From: Bathymodiolus brooksi
Lineage: Eukaryota; Mollusca; Bivalvia; Mytilida; Modiolidae
Direction: 5' to 3'
DNA length: 64,000 nt
Assembly (NCBI GenBank): GCA_963680875.1
Contig: OY804584.1
Coordinates: 95,004,031 to 95,068,030 of the forward strand
Below the pieces are notes generated by a model that was not told the origin of the DNA, searched no databases, and saw nothing but the letters and a program-made list of their open reading frames with translations. Positions 13,448 to 24,786 of the stretch are shown here, piece by piece; within the stretch, counting starts at the first letter, position 1, and each line of letters opens with the position of its first letter. The position numbers were made by a program, and so were the translations under genes.

Positions 13448-16299
13448 TGTAATTGTAGGATACGTTTCCCCGGTAATGTTTTATTGTCATTGTAGGATAC
13501 GTTTCACGGGTTATGTTTTATTGTAATTGTAGGATACGTTTCCCGGGTTATGTTTTATTATCATTTTAGGATACGTTTCTCGAGTAATGTTTTATTGTAA
13601 TTGTAGGATACGTTTCCCGGGTAATGTTTTATTGTCATTGTAGGATATGCTTCCTGTGTTATGTTTTATTGTAATTGTAGGATATGTTTCCCGGGTTATG
13701 TTTTATTGTCATTGTAGGATACGTTTCCCGGGTTATGTTTTCTTGTAATTGTAGGATATGTTTCCCGGGTAATGTTTTATTTTCATTGTAGGATACGTTT
13801 CACGAGTTATGTTTTCTTGTAATTGTAGAATATGTTTCCCGGGTTATGTTTTATTGTAATTGTAGGATATGTTTCTCGTGTTATGTTTTATTGTAATTGT
13901 AGGATACGTTTCCAGGGTTATGTTTTATTGTCATTGTAGGATACGTTTCCCGGGTTATGTTTTATTGTAATTGTAAGATACCTTTCCCGTGTTATGTTTT
14001 ATTGTAAATGTAGGATACGTTTCCCGGGTTACGTTTTAATGTAATTGTAGGATACGTTTCCCGGGTTATGTTTTATTGTAATTGTAGGATATGTTTCTCG
14101 GGTTATGTTTTATTGTCATTGTAGGATACGTTTTCCGGGTTATGTTTTATTGTAATTGTAGGATATGTTTCCCGGGTTATGTTTTATTGTCATTGTAGGA
14201 TACGTTTCCCGGGTTATGTTTTCTTGTAATTGTAGGATACGTTTCCCGGGTAATGTTTTATTGTCATTGTAGGATACGTTTCCCGGGTAATGTTTTATTG
14301 TAATTGTAGGATACGTTTCACGAGTTATGTTTTCTTGTAATTGTAGGATATGTTTCCCGGGTAATGTTTTATTGTCATTGTAGGATACGTTTCACGAGTT
14401 ATGTTTTCTTGTAATTGTATGATACGTTTCCCGGGTTATGTTTTATTGTAATTGTAAGATACGTTTCCCGGGTTATGTTTTATTGTAATTGTAGGATATG
14501 TTTCCCGGGTTATGTTTTATTGTAATTGTAGGATACGTTTCACGAGTTATGTTTTCTTGTAATTGTAGGATACGTTTCCCGGGTTATGTTTTCTTGTAAT
14601 TGTAGGATACGTTTCCCCAGTAATGTTTTATTGTCATTGTAGGATACGTTTCACGGGTTATGTTTTATTGTAATTGTAGGATACGTTTCCCGGGTTATGT
14701 TTTATTGTCATTGTAGGATACGTTTCCCGAGTAATGTTTTATTGTAATTGTAGGATACGTTTCCCGGGTAATGTTTTATTGTCATTGTAGGATATGCTTC
14801 CTGTGTTATGTTTTATTGTAATTGTAGGATATGTTTCCCGGGTTATGTTTTATTGTCATTGTAGGATACGTTTCTCGGGTTATGTTTTCTTGTAATTGTA
14901 GGATACGTTTCCCGGGTAATGTTTTATTGTCATTCTAGGATACGTTTCCCGGGTAATGTTTTATTGTAATTGTAGGATAGGTTTCCCGGGTTATGTTTTC
15001 TTCTAATTGTAGGATACGTTTCCCGAGTTATGTTATATTGTAATTTTAGGATACGTTTCCCGTGTTATGTTTTATTGTAATTGTAGGATACGTTTCCCGT
15101 TTATGTTTTATTGTAATTGTAAGATACGTTTCCCGTGTTATGTTTTATTGTAATTGTAGGATATGTTTCCTGGTAATGTTTTATTGTCATTGTAGGATAC
15201 GTTTCACGAGTTATGTTTTCTTGTAACTGTATGATACGTTTCCCGGGTTATGTTTTATTGTAATTGTAAGATACGTTTCCCGAGTTATGTCTTATTGTAA
15301 TTGTAGGATATGTTTCCCGGGTTATGCTTTATTGTCATTGTAGGATACGTTTCCCGAGTTATGTTTTATTGTAATTGTAGGATACGTTTCCCGGGTAATG
15401 TTTTCTTGTAATTGTAGGATACGTTTCCCGGGTTATGTTTTATTGTAATTGTAGGATATATTTCCGGGTTATGTTTTATTGTAATTGTAGGATACGTTTC
15501 CCAGGTTATTTTTCATTGTAATTGTAGGATATGTTTCCCGGGTTATGTTTTATTGTCATTGTAGGATACGTTTCCCTTGTTATGTTTTATTGTCATTGTA
15601 GGATACGTTTCCCGAGTTATGTTTTATTGTAATTGTAGGATACGTTTCCCGGGTAATGTTTTCTTGTAATTGTAGGATACGTTTCCCGGGTTATGTTTTA
15701 TTGTAATTGTAGGATATGTTTCCGGGTTATGTTTTATTGTAATTGTAGGATACGTTTCGCAGGTTATGTTTTATTGTAATTGTAGGATACGTTTCCCGTG
15801 TTATGTTTTATTGTACTTGTAGGATTCGTTTCCCGCTTTATGTTTTATTGTAATTGTAGGATACGTTTCCCGTGTTATGTTTTATTGTAATTGTAGGATA
15901 CGTTTCCCGGGTTATGTTTTATTGTAATTGTATGATACGTTTCCCGTGTTATGTTTTATTGTAATTGTAGGATACGTTTCCCGAGTTATGTTTTATTGTC
16001 ATTGTAGGATACCTTTCACGAGTTATGTTTTCTTGTTATTGTAGGATACGTTTCCCGGGTTATGTTTTATTGTAATTGTAAGATACGTTTCCCGAGTTAT
16101 GTTTTATTGTAATTGTAGGATATGTTTCCCGAGTTATGTTTTATTGTAATTGTAGGATACGTTTCACGAGTTATGTTTTCTTGTAATTGTAGGATACGTT
16201 TCCCGGGTTATGTTTTCCTGTAATTGTAGGATACGTTTCCCGGGTAATGTTTTATTGTCATTGTAGGATACGTTTCGCGGGTTATGTTTTTTTGTAATT
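13448..16299 (+). repeat. Degenerate higher-order repeat copies with restarts at 13448 and 14595
   Basis: The higher-order opening returns at 13448 (as CCCCGGTAATG) and at 14595 (as CCCCAGTAATG), exactly 31 monomers (1,147 bp) apart. The first restart runs for about 280 bp before diverging. The second is colinear with about 10.5-12.0 kb at 4,140-4,141 bp displacement (112 monomers, 4 short), for example 11350/15490 and 11682/15822. It contains scattered private substitutions such as GATAGG near 14,980, TTATATTG near 15,033 and TTATTTTTC near 15,505. This is the most substitution-rich copy in the left domain. Confidence 0.7.
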
Positions 16300-17520
16300 G
16301 TAGGATACGTTTCCCGGGTAATGTTTTATTGTCATTGTAGGATATGCTTCCTGTGTTATGTTTTATTGTAATTGTAGGATATGTTTCCCGGGTAATGTTT
16401 TATTGTCATTGTAGGATACGTTTCCCGGGTTATGTTTTATTGTAATTGTAGGATACGTTTCCCGGGTTATGTTTTATTGTCATTGTAGGATACGTTTCCC
16501 GGGTTATGTTTTCTTGTAATTGTAGGATACGTTTCCCGGGTAATGTTTTATTGTCATTCTAGGATACGTTTCCCGGGTAATGTTTTATTGTAATTGTAGG
16601 ATACGTTTCCCGGGTTATGTTTTCTTCTAATTGTAGGATACGTTTCCCGAGTTATGTTTTATTGTAATTGTAGGATACGTTTCCCGTGTTATATTTTATT
16701 GTAATTGTAGGATACGTTTCCCGTTTATGTTTTATTGTAATTGTAAGATACGTTTCCCGAGTTATGTTTTATTGTAATTGTAGGATATGTTTCCCGTGTA
16801 ATGTTTTATTGTCATTGTAGGATACGCTTCACGAGTTATGTTTTCTTGTAATTGTATGATACGTTTCCCGGGTTATGTTTTATTGTAATTGTAAGATACG
16901 TTTCCCGAGTTATGTTTTATTGTAATTGTAGGATATGTTTCCCGGGTTATGTTTTATTGTAATTGTAGGATATATTTCCGGGTTATGTTTTATTGTAATT
17001 GTAGGATACGTTTCCCAGGTTATGTTTCATTGTAATTGTAGGATATGTTTCCCGGGTTATGTTTTATTGTCATTATAGGATACGTTTCCCTTGTTATGTT
17101 TTATTGTCATTGTAGGATACGTTTCCCGAGTTATGTTTTATTGTAATTGTAGGATACGTTTCCCGGGTAATGTTTTCTTGTAATTGTAGGATACGTTTCC
17201 CGGGTTATGTTTTATTGTAATTGTAGGATATGTTTCCGGGTTATGTTTTATTGTAATTGTAGGATACGTTTCCCGTGTTATGTTTTATTGTAATTGTAGG
17301 ATACGTTTCCCGTGTTATGTTTTATTGTAATTGTAGGATTCGTTTCCCGCTTTATGTTTTATTGTAATTGTAGGCTACGTTTCCCGTGTTATGTTTTATT
17401 GTAATTGTAGGATACGTTTCTCGGGTTATGTTTTATTGTAATTGTATGATACGTTTCCGGGTTATGTTTTATTGTAATTGTAGGATACGTTTCCCGAGTT
17501 ATGTTTTATTGTAATTGTAG
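16300..17520 (+). repeat. 1.2-kb block duplicated 55 monomers downstream, copy 1
   Basis: This block is colinear with 18331-19520 at 2,031 bp displacement (55 monomers, four of them 36 bp). Landmarks are GCTTCCTGTG at 16346/18377 and a rare CATTATAGG at 17071/19102. The ATATTTCC and TTCCGGG short units and the GGCTACG unit are also shared. Copy 1 has one extra single-base deletion at about 17,455 (GATACGTTTCCGGG), which copy 2 lacks. Shortly after that, copy 1 has one more CCCGAG monomer than copy 2. Confidence 0.8.
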
Positions 17521-18330
17521 GATGTGTTTCCCGGGTTATGTTTTCTTGTAATTGTAGGATATGTTTCCCGGGTTATGTTTTATTGTAATTGTAGGATACG
17601 TTTCCCGTGTTATGTTTTATTGTCATTGTAGGATACGTTTCCCGGGTTATGTTTTATTGTAATTGTAAGATACCTTTCCCGTATTATGTTTTATTGTAAA
17701 TGTAGGATACGTTTCCCGGGTTACGTTTTAATGTAATTGTAGGATACGTTTCCCGGGTTATGTTTTATTGTAATTGTAGGATATGTTTCCCGGGTTATGT
17801 TTTATTGTAATTGTAGGATACGTTTCACGAGTTATGTTTTCTTGTAATTGTAGGATACGTTTCCCGGGTTATGTTTTCTTGTAATTGTAGGATACGTTTC
17901 CCGGGTAATGTTTTATTGTCATTGTAGGATACGTTTCCCAGGTTATGTTTTATTGTAATTGTAGGATACGTTTCACGGGTTATGTTTTATTGTCATTGTA
18001 GGATACGTTTCCCGAGTAATGTTTTATTGTAATTGTAGGATACGTTTCCCGGGTAATGTTTTATTGTCATTGTAGGATATGCTTCCTGTGTTATGTTTTA
18101 TTGTAATTGTAGGATATGTTTCCCGGGTAATGTTTTCTTGTAATTGTAGGATACGTATCCCGGGTTATGTTTTCTTGTAATTGTAGGATACGTTTCCCGG
18201 GTAATGTTTTATTGTCATTGTAGGATACGTTTCCCGGGTTATGTTTTATTGTAATTGTAGGATACGTTTCCCGGGTTATGTTTTATTGTCATTGTAGGAT
18301 ACGTTTCCCGAGTAATGTTTTATTGTAATT
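17521..18330 (+). repeat. Satellite spacer between the two 1.2-kb copies
   Basis: This is 810 bp of ordinary 37-bp monomers. It carries the AAGATACC / GTAAATG / TTACG run near 17,661 and a CACGGG/CCCGAGTAATG series resembling the higher-order opening at about 17.88-18.1 kb. GCTTCCTGTG occurs at 18081 and again at 18377. A private GATACGTATCC unit lies near 18,158. No other sequence is present. Confidence 0.65.
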
Positions 18331-19520
18331 GTAGGATACGTTTCCCGGGTAATGTTTTATTGTCATTGTAGGATATGCTTCCTGTGTTATGTTTTATTGT
18401 AATTGTAGGATATGTTTCCCGGGTAATGTTTTATTGTCATTGTAGGATACGTTTCCCGGGTTATGTTTTATTGTAATTGTAGGATACGTTTCCCGGGTTA
18501 TGTTTTATTGTCATTGTAGGATACGTTTCCCGGGTTATGTTTTCTTGTAATTGTAGGATACGTTTCCCGGGTAATGTTTTATTGTCATTCTAGGATACGT
18601 TTCCCGGGTAATGTTTTATTGTAATTGTAGGATACGTTTCCCGGGTTATGTTTTCTTCTAATTGTAGGATACGTTTCCCGAGTTATGTTTTATTGTAATT
18701 GTAGGATACGTTTCCCGTGTTATGTTTTATTGTAATTGTAGGATACGTTTCCCGTTTATGTTTTATTGTAATTGTAAGATACGTTTCCCGAGTTATGTTT
18801 TATTGTAATTGTAGGATATGTTTCCCGTGTAATGTTTTATTGTCATTGTAGGATACGCTTCACGAGTTATGTTTTCTTGTAATTGTATGATACGTTTCCC
18901 GGGTTATGTTTTATTGTAATTGTAAGATACGTTTCCCGAGTTATGTTTTATTGTAATTGTAGGATATGTTTCCCGGGTTATGTTTTATTGTAATTGTAGG
19001 ATATATTTCCGGGTTATGTTTTATTGTAATTGTAGGATACGTTTCCCAGGTTATGTTTCATTGTAATTGTAGGATATGTTTCCCGGGTTATGTTTTATTG
19101 TCATTATAGGATACGTTTCCCTTGTTATGTTTTATTGTCATTGTAGGATACGTTTCCCGAGTTATGTTTTATTGTAATTGTAGGATACGTTTCCCGGGTA
19201 ATGTTTTCTTGTAATTGTAAGATACGTTTCCCGGGTTATGTTTTATTGTAATTGTAGGATATGTTTCCGGGTTATGTTTTATTGTAATTGTAGGATACGT
19301 TTCCCGTGTTATGTTTTATTGTAATTGTAGGATACGTTTCCCGTGTTATGTTTTATTGTAATTGTAGGATTCGTTTCCCGCTTTATGTTTTATTGTAATT
19401 GTAGGCTACGTTTCCCGTGTTATGTTTTATTGTAATTGTAGGATACGTTTCTCGGGTTATGTTTTATTGTAATTGTATGATACGTTTCCCGGGTTATGTT
19501 TTATTGTAATTGTAGGATGT
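18331..19520 (+). repeat. 1.2-kb block duplicated 55 monomers downstream, copy 2
   Basis: This is copy 2 of the block at 16300-17520. The CATTATAGG marker is retained at 19102 and GGCTACG at 19404. It ends near the last CCCGTTTATG (18,753) and last ATATTTCC (19,005) monomers in the window, so it also marks the right limit of the left domain. One substitution against copy 1 is GTAAGATACG near 19,217 in place of GTAGGATACG. Confidence 0.8.
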
Positions 19521-20454
19521 GTTTCCCGGGTTATGTTTTATTGTAATTGTAGGATACGTTTCACGAGTTATGTTTTCTTGTTATTGTAGGATACGTTTCC
19601 CGGGTTATGTTTTATTGTTATTGTAAGATACGTTTCCCGAGTTATGTTTTATTGTAATTGTAGGATATATTTCCTAGGTAATGTTTTATTGTCATTGTAG
19701 GATACGTTTCACGAGTTATGTTTTCTTGTAATTGTAGGATACGTTTCCCGGGTTATGTTTTCTTGTAATTGTAGGATACGTTTCCCGGGTAATGTTTTAT
19801 TGTCATTGTAGGAGACGTTTCCCGGGTTATGTTTTATTGTAATTGTAGGATACGCTTCCCGGGTTATGTTTTATTGTCATTGTAGGATACGTTTCCCGAG
19901 TTATGTTTTATTGTAATTGTAGGATACGTTTCCCGGGTAATGTTTTACTGTCATTGTAGGATATGCTTCCTTTGTTATGTTTTATTGTAATTGTAGGATA
20001 TGTTTCCCGGGTTATGTTTTATTGTCATTCTAGGATACGTTTCACGAGTTATGTTTTCTTGTAATTGTATGATACGTTTCCCGGGTTATGTTTTATTGTA
20101 ATTGTAGGATACGTTTCCCGGGTTATGTTTTATTGTAATTGTAAGATACGTTCCCGAGTTATGTTTTATTGTAATTGTAGGATACGTTTCCCGAGTTATG
20201 TTTTATTGTAATTGTAGGATACGTTTCCCGGGTAATGTTTTATTGTCATTGTAGGATACGTTTCCCGGGTTATGTTTTATTGTAATTGTAGGATACGTTT
20301 CCCGGGTTATGTTTTATTGTCATTGTAGGATACGTTTCCCGAGTTATGTTTTATTGTAATTGTAGGATACGTTTCCCGGGTAATGTTTTATTGTCATTGT
20401 AGGATATGCTTCCTGTGTTATGTTTTATTGTAATTGTAGGATATGTTTCCCGGG

Positions 20455-21971
20455 TTATGTTTTATTGTCATTCTAGGATACGTTTCATGAGTTATGTTTT
20501 CTTGTAATTGTATGATACGTTTCCCGGGTTATGTTTTATTGTAATTGTAGGATACGTTTCCCGGGTTATGTTTTATTGTAATTGTAAGATACGTTTCCCG
20601 AGTTATGTTTTATTGTAATTGTAGGATACGTTTCCCGTGTTATGTTTTATTGTAATTGTAGGATACGTTTCCCGGGTAATGTTTTATTGTCATTGTAGGA
20701 TACGTTTCCCGGGTTATGTTTTATTGTAATTGTAGGATACGTTTCCCGGGTTATGTTTTATTGTCATTGTAGGATACGTTTCCCGAGTTATGTTTTATTG
20801 TAATTGTAGGATACGTTTACCGGGTAATGTTTTATTGTCATTGTAGGATATGCTTCCTGTGTTATGTTTTATTGTAATTGTAGGATATGTTTCCCGGGTT
20901 ATGTTTTATTGTCATTGTAGGATACGTTTCACGAGTTATGTTTTCTTGTAATTGTATGATACGTTTCCCGGGTTATGTTTTATTGTAATTGTAGGATACG
21001 TTTCCCGGGTTATGTTTTATTGTAATTGTAAGATACGTTTCCCGAGTTATGTTTTATTGTAATTGTAGGATACGTTTCCCGTGTTATGTTTTATTGTCAT
21101 TCTAGGATACGTTTCCCGGGTAATGTTTTATTGTAATGGTAGGATACGTTTCCTGGGTTATGTTTTCTTCTAATTGTAGGATACGTTTCCCGAGTTATGT
21201 TTTATTGTAATTGTAGGATACGTTTCCCGTGTTATGTTTTATTGTAATTGTAGGATACGTTTCCCGGGTTATGTTTTATTGTAATTGTAAGATACGTTTC
21301 CGGAGTTATGTTTTATTGTAATTGTAGGATATGTTTCCCGGGTAATGTTTTATTGTCATTGTAGGATACGTTTCACGAGTTATGTTTTCTTGTAATTGTA
21401 TGATACGTTTCCCGGGTTATGTTTTATTGTAATTGTAAGATACGTTTCCCGAGTTATGTTTTATTGTAATTGTAGGATATGTTTCCCGGGTAATGTTTTA
21501 CTGTCATTGTAGGATACGTTTCACGTGTTATGTTTTCTTGTAATTGTAGAATATGTTTCCCGGGTTATGTTTTATTGTAATTGTAGGATACGTTTCTCGT
21601 GTTATGTTTTATTGAAATTGTAGGATACGTTTCCCGGGTTATGTTTAATTGTCATTGTAGGATACGTTTCCCGGGTTATGTTTTATTGTAATTGTAGGAT
21701 ACGTTTCCCGGGTTATGTTTTATTGTAATTGTAGGATACGTTTACCGGGTAATGTTTTATTGTCATTGTAGGATATGCTTCCTGTGTTATGTTTTATTGT
21801 AATTGTAGGATATGTTTCCCGGGTTATGTTTTATTGTCATTGTAGGATACGTTTCCCGGGTTATGTTTTCTTCTAATTGTAGGATACGTTTCCCGGGTTA
21901 TGTTTTATTGTAATTGTAAGATACGTTTCCCGAGTTATGTTTTATTGTAATTGTAGGATACGTTTCCCGGG
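20455..21971 (+). repeat. 41-monomer tandem duplication, copy 1
   Basis: This 1,517-bp block (exactly 41 monomers, none short) is followed directly by its copy. The boundary marker is a CATTCTAGG monomer ending in CATGAG, at 20469 and 21986. Copy 1 has a private TATTGAAATTG near 21,611, and copy 2 has the ordinary TATTGTAATTG at the matching place. Copy 1 reads CATTCTAGG at 21098, where copy 2 reads CATTTTAGG at 22615. Boundaries are placed where flanking variants stop matching and could shift by up to a monomer. Confidence 0.85.
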
Positions 21972-23488
21972 TTATGTTTTATTGTCATTCTAGGATACGT
22001 TTCATGAGTTATGTTTTCTTGTAATTGTATGATACGTTTCCCGGGTTATGTTTTATTGTAATTGTAGGATACGTTTCCCGGGTTATGTTTTATTGTAATT
22101 GTAAGATACGTTTCCCGAGTTATGTTTTATTGTAATTGTAGGATACGTTTCCCGTGTTATGTTTTATTGTAATTGTAGGATACGTTTCCCGGGTAATGTT
22201 TTATTGTCATTGTAGGATACGTTTCCCGGGTTATGTTTTATTGTAATTGTAGGATACGTTTCCCGGGTTATGTTTTATTGTCATTGTAGGATACGTTTCC
22301 CGAGTTATGTTTTATTGTAATTGTAGGATACGTTTACCGGGTAATGTTTTATTGTCATTGTAGGATATGCTTCCTGTGTTATGTTTTATTGTAATTGTAG
22401 GATATGTTTCCCGGGTTATGTTTTATTGTCATTGTAGGATACGTTTCACGAGTTATGTTTTCTTGTAATTGTATGATACGTTTCCCGGGTTATGTTTTAT
22501 TGTAATTGTAGGATACGTTTCCCGGGTTATGTTTTATTGTAATTGTAAGATACGTTTCCCGAGTTATGTTTTATTGTAATTGTAGGATACGTTTCCCGTG
22601 TTATGTTTTATTGTCATTTTAGGATACGTTTCCCGGGTAATGTTTTATTGTAATGGTAGGATACGTTTCCTGGGTTATGTTTTCTTCTAATTGTAGGATA
22701 CGTTTCCCGAGTTATGTTTTATTGTAATTGTAGGATACGTTTCCCGTGTTATGTTTTATTGTAATTGTAGGATACGTTTCCCGGGTTATGTTTTATTGTA
22801 ATTGTAAGATACGTTTCCGGAGTTATGTTTTATTGTAATTGTAGGATATGTTTCCCGGGTAATGTTTTATTGTCATTGTAGGATACGTTTCACGAGTTAT
22901 GTTTTCTTGTAATTGTATGATACGTTTCCCGGGTTATGTTTTATTGTAATTGTAAGATACGTTTCCCGAGTTATGTTTTATTGTAATTGTAGGATATGTT
23001 TCCCGGGTAATGTTTTACTGTCATTGTAGGATACGTTTCACGTGTTATGTTTTCTTGTAATTGTAGAATATGTTTCCCGGGTTATGTTTTATTGTAATTG
23101 TAGGATACGTTTCTCGTGTTATGTTTTATTGTAATTGTAGGATACGTTTCCCGGGTTATGTTTTATTGTCATTGTAGGATACGTTTCCCGGGTTATGTTT
23201 TATTGTAATTGTAGGATACGTTTCCCGGGTTATGTTTTATTGTAATTGTAGGATACGTTTACCGGGTAATGTTTTATTGTCATTGTAGGATATGCTTCCT
23301 GTGTTATGTTTTATTGTAATTGTAGGATATGTTTCCCGGGTTATGTTTTATTGTCATTGTAGGATACGTTTCCCGGGTTATGTTTTCTTCTAATTGTAGG
23401 ATACGTTTCCCGGGTTATGTTTTATTGTAATTGTAAGATACGTTTCCCGAGTTATGTTTTATTGTAATTGTAGGATACGTTTCCCGTG
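21972..23488 (+). repeat. 41-monomer tandem duplication, copy 2
   Basis: This is the second 1,517-bp copy and lies immediately downstream of copy 1. It contains the GTTTACCGGG marker units near 22,334 and 23,258. With the bases that follow, this copy is the best match for 25,388 to about 27,170, at a displacement of 3,402 bp (92 monomers, two short). That displacement becomes 3,476 bp after the downstream copy gains two monomers. The downstream block therefore probably derives from this copy rather than from copy 1. Confidence 0.82.
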
Positions 23489-24195
23489 TTATGTTTTATT
23501 GTCATTCTAGGATACGTTTCCCGGGTAATGTTTTATTGTAATGGTAGGATACGTTTCCCGGGTTATGTTTTCTTCTAATTGTAGGATACGTTTCCCGAGT
23601 TATGTTTTATTGTAATTGTAGGATACGTTTCCCGTGTTATGTTTTATTGTAATTGTAGGATACGTTTCCCGGGTTATGTTTTATTGTAATTGTAGGCTAC
23701 GTTTCCCGTGTTATGTTTTATTGTAATTGTAGGATACGTTTCTCGGGTTATGTTTTATTGTAATTGTATGATACGTTTCCCGGGTTATCTTTTATTGTAA
23801 TTGTAGGATACGTTTCCCGAGTTATGTTTTATTGTAATTGTAGGATGTGTTTCCCGGGTTATGTTTTATTGTAATTGTAGGATACGTTTCACGAGTTATG
23901 TTTTCTTGTTATTGTAGGATACGTTTCCCGGGTTATGTTTTATTGTAATTGTAAGATACGTTTCCCGAGTTATGTTTTATTGTAATTGTAGGATATGTTT
24001 CCTAGGTAATGTTTCATTGTCATTGTAGGATACGTTTCACGAGTTATGTTTTCTTGTAATTGTAGGATACGTTTCCCGGGTTATGTTTTCTTGTAATTGT
24101 AGGATACGTTTCCCGGGTAATGTTTTATTGTCATTGTAGGAGACGTTTCCCGGGTTATGTTTTATTGTAATTGTAGGATACGCTTCCCGGGTTAT

Positions 24196-24786
24196 GTTTT
24201 ATTGTCATTGTAGGATACGTTTCCCGAGTTATGTTTTATTGTAATTGTAGGATACGTTTCCCGGGTAATGTTTTACTGTCATTGTAGGATATGCTTCCTG
24301 TGTTATGTTTTATTGTAATTGTAGGATATGTTTCCCGGGTTATGTTTTATTGTCATTCTAGGATACGTTTCACGAGTTATGTTTTCTTGTAATTGTATGA
24401 TACGTTTCCCGGGTTATGTTTTATTGTAATTGTAGGATACGTTTCCCGGGTTATGTTTTATTGTAATTGTAAGATACGTTCCCGAGTTATGTTTTATTGT
24501 AATTGTAGGATACGTTTCCCGAGTTATGTTTTATTGTAATTGTAGGATACGTTTCCCGGGTAATGTTTTATTGTCATTGTAGGATACGTTTCCCGGGTTA
24601 TGTTTTATTGTAATTGTAGGATACGTTTCCCGGGTTATGTTTTATTGTCATTGTAGGATACGTTTCCCGAGTTATGTTTTATTGTAATTGTAGGATACGT
24701 TTCCCGGGTAATGTTTTATTGTCATTGTAGGATATGCTTCCTGTGTTATGTTTTATTGTAATTGTAGGATATGTTTCCCGGGTTAT
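24196..24786 (+). repeat. 16-monomer tandem duplication, copy 1
   Basis: This 591-bp unit (16 monomers, one of 36 bp) is repeated immediately downstream. Matching landmarks are TTTTACTG at 24271/24862, the GTTCCCGAG short unit at 24471/25062, and the GCTTCCTGTG, CATTCTAGG and GTATGATACG units in the same order. The corresponding block at 20.1 kb is single, so the duplication arose in this lineage. Boundaries are good to about one monomer. Confidence 0.8.

Larger units (their letters stand above)
1..19400 (+). repeat. Left domain of the array (older, more mixed subfamily)
   Basis: This part is distinguished by two classes of 36-bp monomer found nowhere else in the window. One has CCCGTTTATG (12 copies, from about 430 to 18,753). 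The other has ATATTTCCGGG (9 copies, from about 945 to 19,005). Units with CCCAGG followed by TTTCATTG are also typical here. The organisation is a 117-monomer higher-order repeat with restarts and partial copies. Copies in this domain differ from each other by more scattered substitutions and more whole-monomer indels than the large copies in the right domain. I infer that this part was amplified earlier. The right boundary is approximate, placed where these variant classes stop. Confidence 0.7.
19404..23694 (+). repeat. Block colinear with the next 4-5 kb
   Basis: The interval from GGCTACG at 19404 is repeated from GGCTACG at 23695. Displacement is 4,291 bp at the start, 4,328 bp from at least 19811/24139 to 20408/24736 (117 monomers with one short), and 4,919 bp after the downstream copy gains a 16-monomer duplication (20469/25388, 20816/25735, 21541/26460). 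Shared rare units include GGAGACG (19811/24139) and the 36-bp GTTCCCGAG unit (20143/24471). The 41-monomer tandem duplication described separately lies inside it. Confidence 0.75.
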
